DNA of 8,540 bases from an uncultured Collinsella sp. GTDB taxonomy: Bacteria > Actinomycetota > Coriobacteriia > Coriobacteriales > Coriobacteriaceae. Where the stretch lies: NCBI GenBank assembly GCA_902478885.1, contig CABSMS010000090.1:1-8540 (forward strand). Reading direction: 5' to 3'. Below are positions 6,008 through 8,540 of this stretch, one piece after another; the stretch's first letter is position 1, and every line of letters begins with the position of its first letter. A model generated the notes under the pieces. It worked only from the letters and a program-made list of their open reading frames with translations. It was not told where the DNA came from and ran no database searches. A program made the translations under genes and the position numbers.

Positions 6008-7396
6008 ATGATTAAGATTGCCAAGTTTGGCGGCTCGTCGGTCGCCGACGCCGAACACTTTAAGAAGATCAAGGCCATCGTCGATGCCGACCCGGCTCGC
6101 CGTTTTGTGGTGGTTTCTGCCTGCGGTCGCCGCTTTAAGGGCGACACCAAGGTGACCGACCTGCTCTACCTGGTTAACGCGCACGTTAAGTACCACGTGT
6201 CGTGCGAGGAACTGCTCGAGGACATTGGCCAGCGCTATTTTGATATCGCTGACGAGCTGGAGCTCACCTATCCCATCCGTGAGGAGTTCGCGGCCTTTGC
6301 CGAGCGCGCCCGCTCGGGCGGCTACTCCACCGAGGAGCTTGTGAGCCGTGGCGAGTACTTTACCGCCCGCCTGATGGCCGAGTACCTGGGCTTACCGTTC
6401 CTGGACGCCGCGACGGTTGTGGCGTTCCATCACGACGGTACGCTCAGCATGAATCGTACCTCCGAGTTGGTGCAGGAGTACGGTCAGCAGGGCGGCTTTG
6501 TTATGCCCGGTTTCTACGGCGCGACGCGTGAGGGCCAGATCAAGCTGCTCGATCGTGGCGGCGGCGATATCTCGGGCTCGATTCTGGCCAAGTGCCTGGG
6601 CGCCGATCTGTACGAGAACTGGACCGACGTCTCGGGTTTCTACTCTGCCGATCCGCGCATCGTGCCCGAGGCTCAGCCCATCGCTCGCGTTACCTACGAG
6701 GAGCTGCGCGAGCTTTCGTACATGGGCGCAAGCGTCCTGCACGAGGAGGCCGTGTTCCCTGTGCGTGAGGCGGGTATTCCGCTGGTCATCAAGAACACCA
6801 ATGCGCCGCAGGACCCCGGCACCATCATTAGCGAGACGGCTGATGAGGGCGAGGCGGAGCCCATCATTACCGGTGTGACCGGCAAGCGCGGTTTTGTCGC
6901 CATCAACGTTGCCCGCGACCGCACCAAACCCCGTGTCGGTTTTATGCGCCGCGCGCTTTCGGTCTTCGAGCGCTATGACGTTTCCGTCGAGCACATGCCC
7001 ACTGGTGTCGACCGCTTTGGCGCCGTGGTGCAGGAGCAGGATGTGCACGATTCGCTGTACTCGCTTGTGGGTGACATTCAGCAGGAGGTCGAGCCGCTCG
7101 AGATCGAGGTTGTTGAGGGCCTGGCGCTCATCGCGACCGTCGGTCGTAACCTGCGCGGTCGTGCAGGTATCTCGGGCCATCTGTTTGGCATGCTCGGCCA
7201 GGCCGGCGTGAGCGTGCGCATGATTTCGCAGAGCTGTGACGAGATCAACATCATTATCGGTGTCGAGGAGAAGGACTTCGACCTGGCGATTCGGACCATT
7301 TATCGTGCCTTCTCCGATGAGAACGGCATTGTGAAGGTCTCCGATCTGGAGGCTCCTGCGCCGGTCGATCCCGCTCTGGCTGCGCTCAAAAAGTAG
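6008..7396 (+). CDS. lysC: Aspartate kinase with C-terminal ACT domains
   Basis: Aspartate kinase makes aspartyl-4-phosphate from aspartate and ATP, the committed step to lysine, threonine and methionine. The amino-acid kinase domain occupies roughly residues 1-285, with KFGGSSVA at 6-13, SRGEYFTA at 113-120, GGGDISGS at 184-191, and WTDVSGFYSADPRI at 205-218. SYMGASVLHEEAV at 237-249 follows. Tandem ACT regulatory domains fill about 310-462, including ISQSCDEINI at 406-415, the typical effector-binding strand. The 462-residue length and single-chain layout resemble the Bacillus YclM/ThrD-type monofunctional enzyme rather than the alpha/beta type with an internal start. There is no homoserine dehydrogenase fusion. 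Feedback control by lysine and/or threonine is expected from the ACT domains, but the effector cannot be read from the sequence. asd follows 173 bases downstream after a terminator. Confidence 0.96.
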   Translation: MIKIAKFGGSSVADAEHFKKIKAIVDADPARRFVVVSACGRRFKGDTKVTDLLYLVNAHVKYHVSCEELLEDIGQRYFDIADELELTYPIREEFAAFAERARSGGYSTEELVSRGEYFTARLMAEYLGLPFLDAATVVAFHHDGTLSMNRTSELVQEYGQQGGFVMPGFYGATREGQIKLLDRGGGDISGSILAKCLGADLYENWTDVSGFYSADPRIVPEAQPIARVTYEELRELSYMGASVLHEEAVFPVREAGIPLVIKNTNAPQDPGTIISETADEGEAEPIITGVTGKRGFVAINVARDRTKPRVGFMRRALSVFERYDVSVEHMPTGVDRFGAVVQEQDVHDSLYSLVGDIQQEVEPLEIEVVEGLALIATVGRNLRGRAGISGHLFGMLGQAGVSVRMISQSCDEINIIIGVEEKDFDLAIRTIYRAFSDENGIVKVSDLEAPAPVDPALAALKK

Positions 7397-7406
7397 CGAC
7401 TGCTCG

Positions 7407-7438
7407 GTAGATTTTTGGGTCATGTCTCAAAAATCTAC
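7407..7438. repeat. AT-rich stem-loop after lysC
   Basis: Perfect 11-bp arms GTAGATTTTTG (7407-7417) and CAAAAATCTAC (7428-7438), extendable by a G-T and a G-C pair, enclose a six-base loop TCATGT. It starts 10 bases after the lysC stop. The T-run lies inside the left arm, so it would not act as a standard terminator for lysC. Its compact symmetry suggests a small repeat or a 3'-end structure. Confidence 0.7.
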
Positions 7439-7446
7439 GGCGGGGC

Positions 7447-7468
7447 GTTTCGTTTCGGTTTCGTTTCG
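7447..7468 (+). repeat. Two-copy 11-bp tandem repeat
   Basis: GTTTCGTTTCG occurs twice head to tail, at 7447-7457 and 7458-7468, each copy itself being a GTTTC pair. It fills the gap between the AT-rich stem-loop and the GC-rich terminator. It is probably slippage-prone spacer sequence without a set function. Confidence 0.75.
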
Positions 7469-7499
7469 ACGGGGCGGGTTTCGTGCCCGCCCCGTTCTT
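7469..7499 (+). terminator. GC-rich terminator between lysC and asd
   Basis: A perfect 10-bp stem ACGGGGCGGG (7469-7478) / CCCGCCCCGT (7486-7495), extendable by one G-T pair, closes a 7-base loop and is followed by the short T-rich TTCTT. The stem is very strong but the T-tract is modest, so termination could be partial and asd may be transcribed both by read-through and from its own promoter. In the remaining spacer up to 7569 I see AT-rich boxes (TATACA 7501-7506, AATAAT 7515-7520) but no well-spaced promoter. Confidence 0.7.
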
Positions 7500-7569
7500 G
7501 TATACACTGGCAACAATAATCGGCCTGCTCGGCGTGCGGGCAAAAGCCACAACCTTTAAAGGGGGAAGC

Positions 7570-8540
7570 ATGAAACAGTACACGGTTGCTATTTTGGGCG
7601 CGACGGGAGCTGTAGGCACCCAGATGCTCGAGTGCCTCAACGAGCAGGAGTTCCCGGTTGGCAAGCTCAAGCTGCTGGCAAGTGCACGCTCCGCGGGCAA
7701 GACCGTTGAGTTCCGCGGCGAGCAAATCGTGATCGAAGAGGCTTGCCCCGAGGCCTTTGAGGGCTGCGACATTGTGCTTGGAGCCGCCGGTGACGATATC
7801 GCGAAGGAGCTGCTGCCCGAGGCCGTTAAGCGCGGCGCCGTCGTGGTCGACAACAGCCATGCCTTCCGCATGGATCCCGAGGTGCCGCTGGTCGTGCCCG
7901 AGATCAATGCCGACGACATCAAATGGCATCACGGCCTTATCGCCAATCCCAACTGCGCGACCATCATCGGCCTGGTTCCCACGTGGCCGCTGCATCAGCT
8001 CGCCGGCGTGAAGCGCATGATCGTCTCGACGTACCAGGCGGCTTCGGGTGCTGGCGCTCCCGGTATGGCCGAGCTCGAGGCTCAGCTGGCCGCCCTGGGC
8101 CGTGGCGAGGAGATTCCCGAGCCGCGCGCGTTTGCCGCTCAGCTGGCGAGCAACCTGATTCCGCAGATTGGCGGCGTCAAGGAGGAGGGCTTTACCTCCG
8201 AGGAGATGAAGCTACAAAACGAGGGCCGCAAGATTATGCATCTGCCCGAGCTGCGCGTGAACTGCACCTGCGTGCGCGTGCCCGTGCTGCGTTCGCACTC
8301 CGAGAGCATCACGCTCGAGTTCGAGCGTGACATTACGGTTGACGAGGCCCGTGCTGCGCTGGCTGCCGCTCCCGGCGTCAAGCTGGTTGACGATATGGCT
8401 GCCGAGGATGCGCACGACCGCTTCCCCATGCCGATGGATACGTCCGACCAAGACCTGATTTGGGTCGGCCGCGTGCGTCGCGACATCTCGAACCCCGAGG
8501 CCGCGCGCGGTATCACCTTCTGGTGCTGCGGTGACCAAAT
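7570..8540 (+). CDS. asd: Aspartate-semialdehyde dehydrogenase, 3' end outside window
   Basis: Asd reduces aspartyl-4-phosphate, the LysC product, to aspartate-4-semialdehyde with NADPH, at the branch between the lysine and homoserine routes. The frame stays open from ATG 7570 to the window edge, giving 323 residues; the family is about 330-370, so only some 15-30 residues should be missing. Seen are the Rossmann loop GATGAVG at 10-16, NPNCAT with the catalytic C129, STYQAASGAG at 153-162 with the substrate-site Q156, and CVRVPVLRSHSE with H243 as probable acid/base. The sequence ends at WCCGDQ, where many homologues read a D-N/Q-x-R-K-G-A segment. The ribosome site is the purine run AAAGGGGG just upstream of the ATG, part of a CCTTTAAAGG palindrome (7553-7562). 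It follows lysC in the same direction, across a terminator. Confidence 0.96.
   Translation, partial: MKQYTVAILGATGAVGTQMLECLNEQEFPVGKLKLLASARSAGKTVEFRGEQIVIEEACPEAFEGCDIVLGAAGDDIAKELLPEAVKRGAVVVDNSHAFRMDPEVPLVVPEINADDIKWHHGLIANPNCATIIGLVPTWPLHQLAGVKRMIVSTYQAASGAGAPGMAELEAQLAALGRGEEIPEPRAFAAQLASNLIPQIGGVKEEGFTSEEMKLQNEGRKIMHLPELRVNCTCVRVPVLRSHSESITLEFERDITVDEARAALAAAPGVKLVDDMAAEDAHDRFPMPMDTSDQDLIWVGRVRRDISNPEAARGITFWCCGDQ

Noticed and set aside
6392..7423. Long - strand open frame (about 343 codons) opposite lysC
   Set aside because: It is the antisense shadow of lysC with no recognisable motif. The lysC frame carries all kinase and ACT motifs across the same region.

Overview
The window reads as ordinary chromosome from a GC-rich (by eye about 60%) anaerobic bacterium, most plausibly a gut actinobacterium of the Coriobacteriia such as Collinsella. 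That assignment is inference. It rests on the GC-rich codon usage, clear AGGAGG-type ribosome binding sites, an oxygen-sensitive pyruvate formate-lyase activase, and EngB beside housekeeping nucleotide and amino-acid genes. No species marker such as 16S rRNA is present. The first 26 bases are not genomic: they match the Illumina Nextera read-1 adapter with the Tn5 mosaic end, so the window starts at an untrimmed contig end.

Layout. On the + strand come the 3' part of a DegV-family lipid-binding protein (27-554), pflA (729-1547), mtn encoding MTA/SAH nucleosidase (1674-2414) and engB encoding the YihA/YsxC GTPase (2454-3044). A convergent junction holds a 187-bp nested palindrome (3124-3310) whose right arm overlaps the last codon and stop of thrB. 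On the - strand lie thrB (3304-4185), a second 106-bp palindrome (4202-4307), the strong intrinsic terminator of thrC (4339-4373) and thrC (4386-5903). A 104-bp divergent spacer follows. Then on the + strand come lysC (6008-7396), a spacer with an AT-rich hairpin, an 11-bp tandem repeat and a GC-rich terminator (7407-7499), and asd (7570 to the window end, lacking its C-terminus).

Function. The right half is an aspartate-family amino-acid cluster. LysC phosphorylates aspartate and Asd reduces aspartyl phosphate to the semialdehyde. ThrB phosphorylates homoserine and ThrC makes threonine. Homoserine dehydrogenase, which links the two halves, is not in the window. thrC and thrB point the same way but are separated by a terminator and a palindrome, so they are probably not a simple tight operon. 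The left half is general metabolism: PFL activation, recycling of SAM by-products and ribosome assembly.

The protein-coding content is conventional, and I found no new multi-gene system. The most unusual signals are the two large, unrelated nested palindromes bracketing thrB, the first of which is built with near-perfect symmetry. There is no gene-free stretch longer than 300 bases; the largest spacer, 3045-3303, is mostly filled by the first palindrome.
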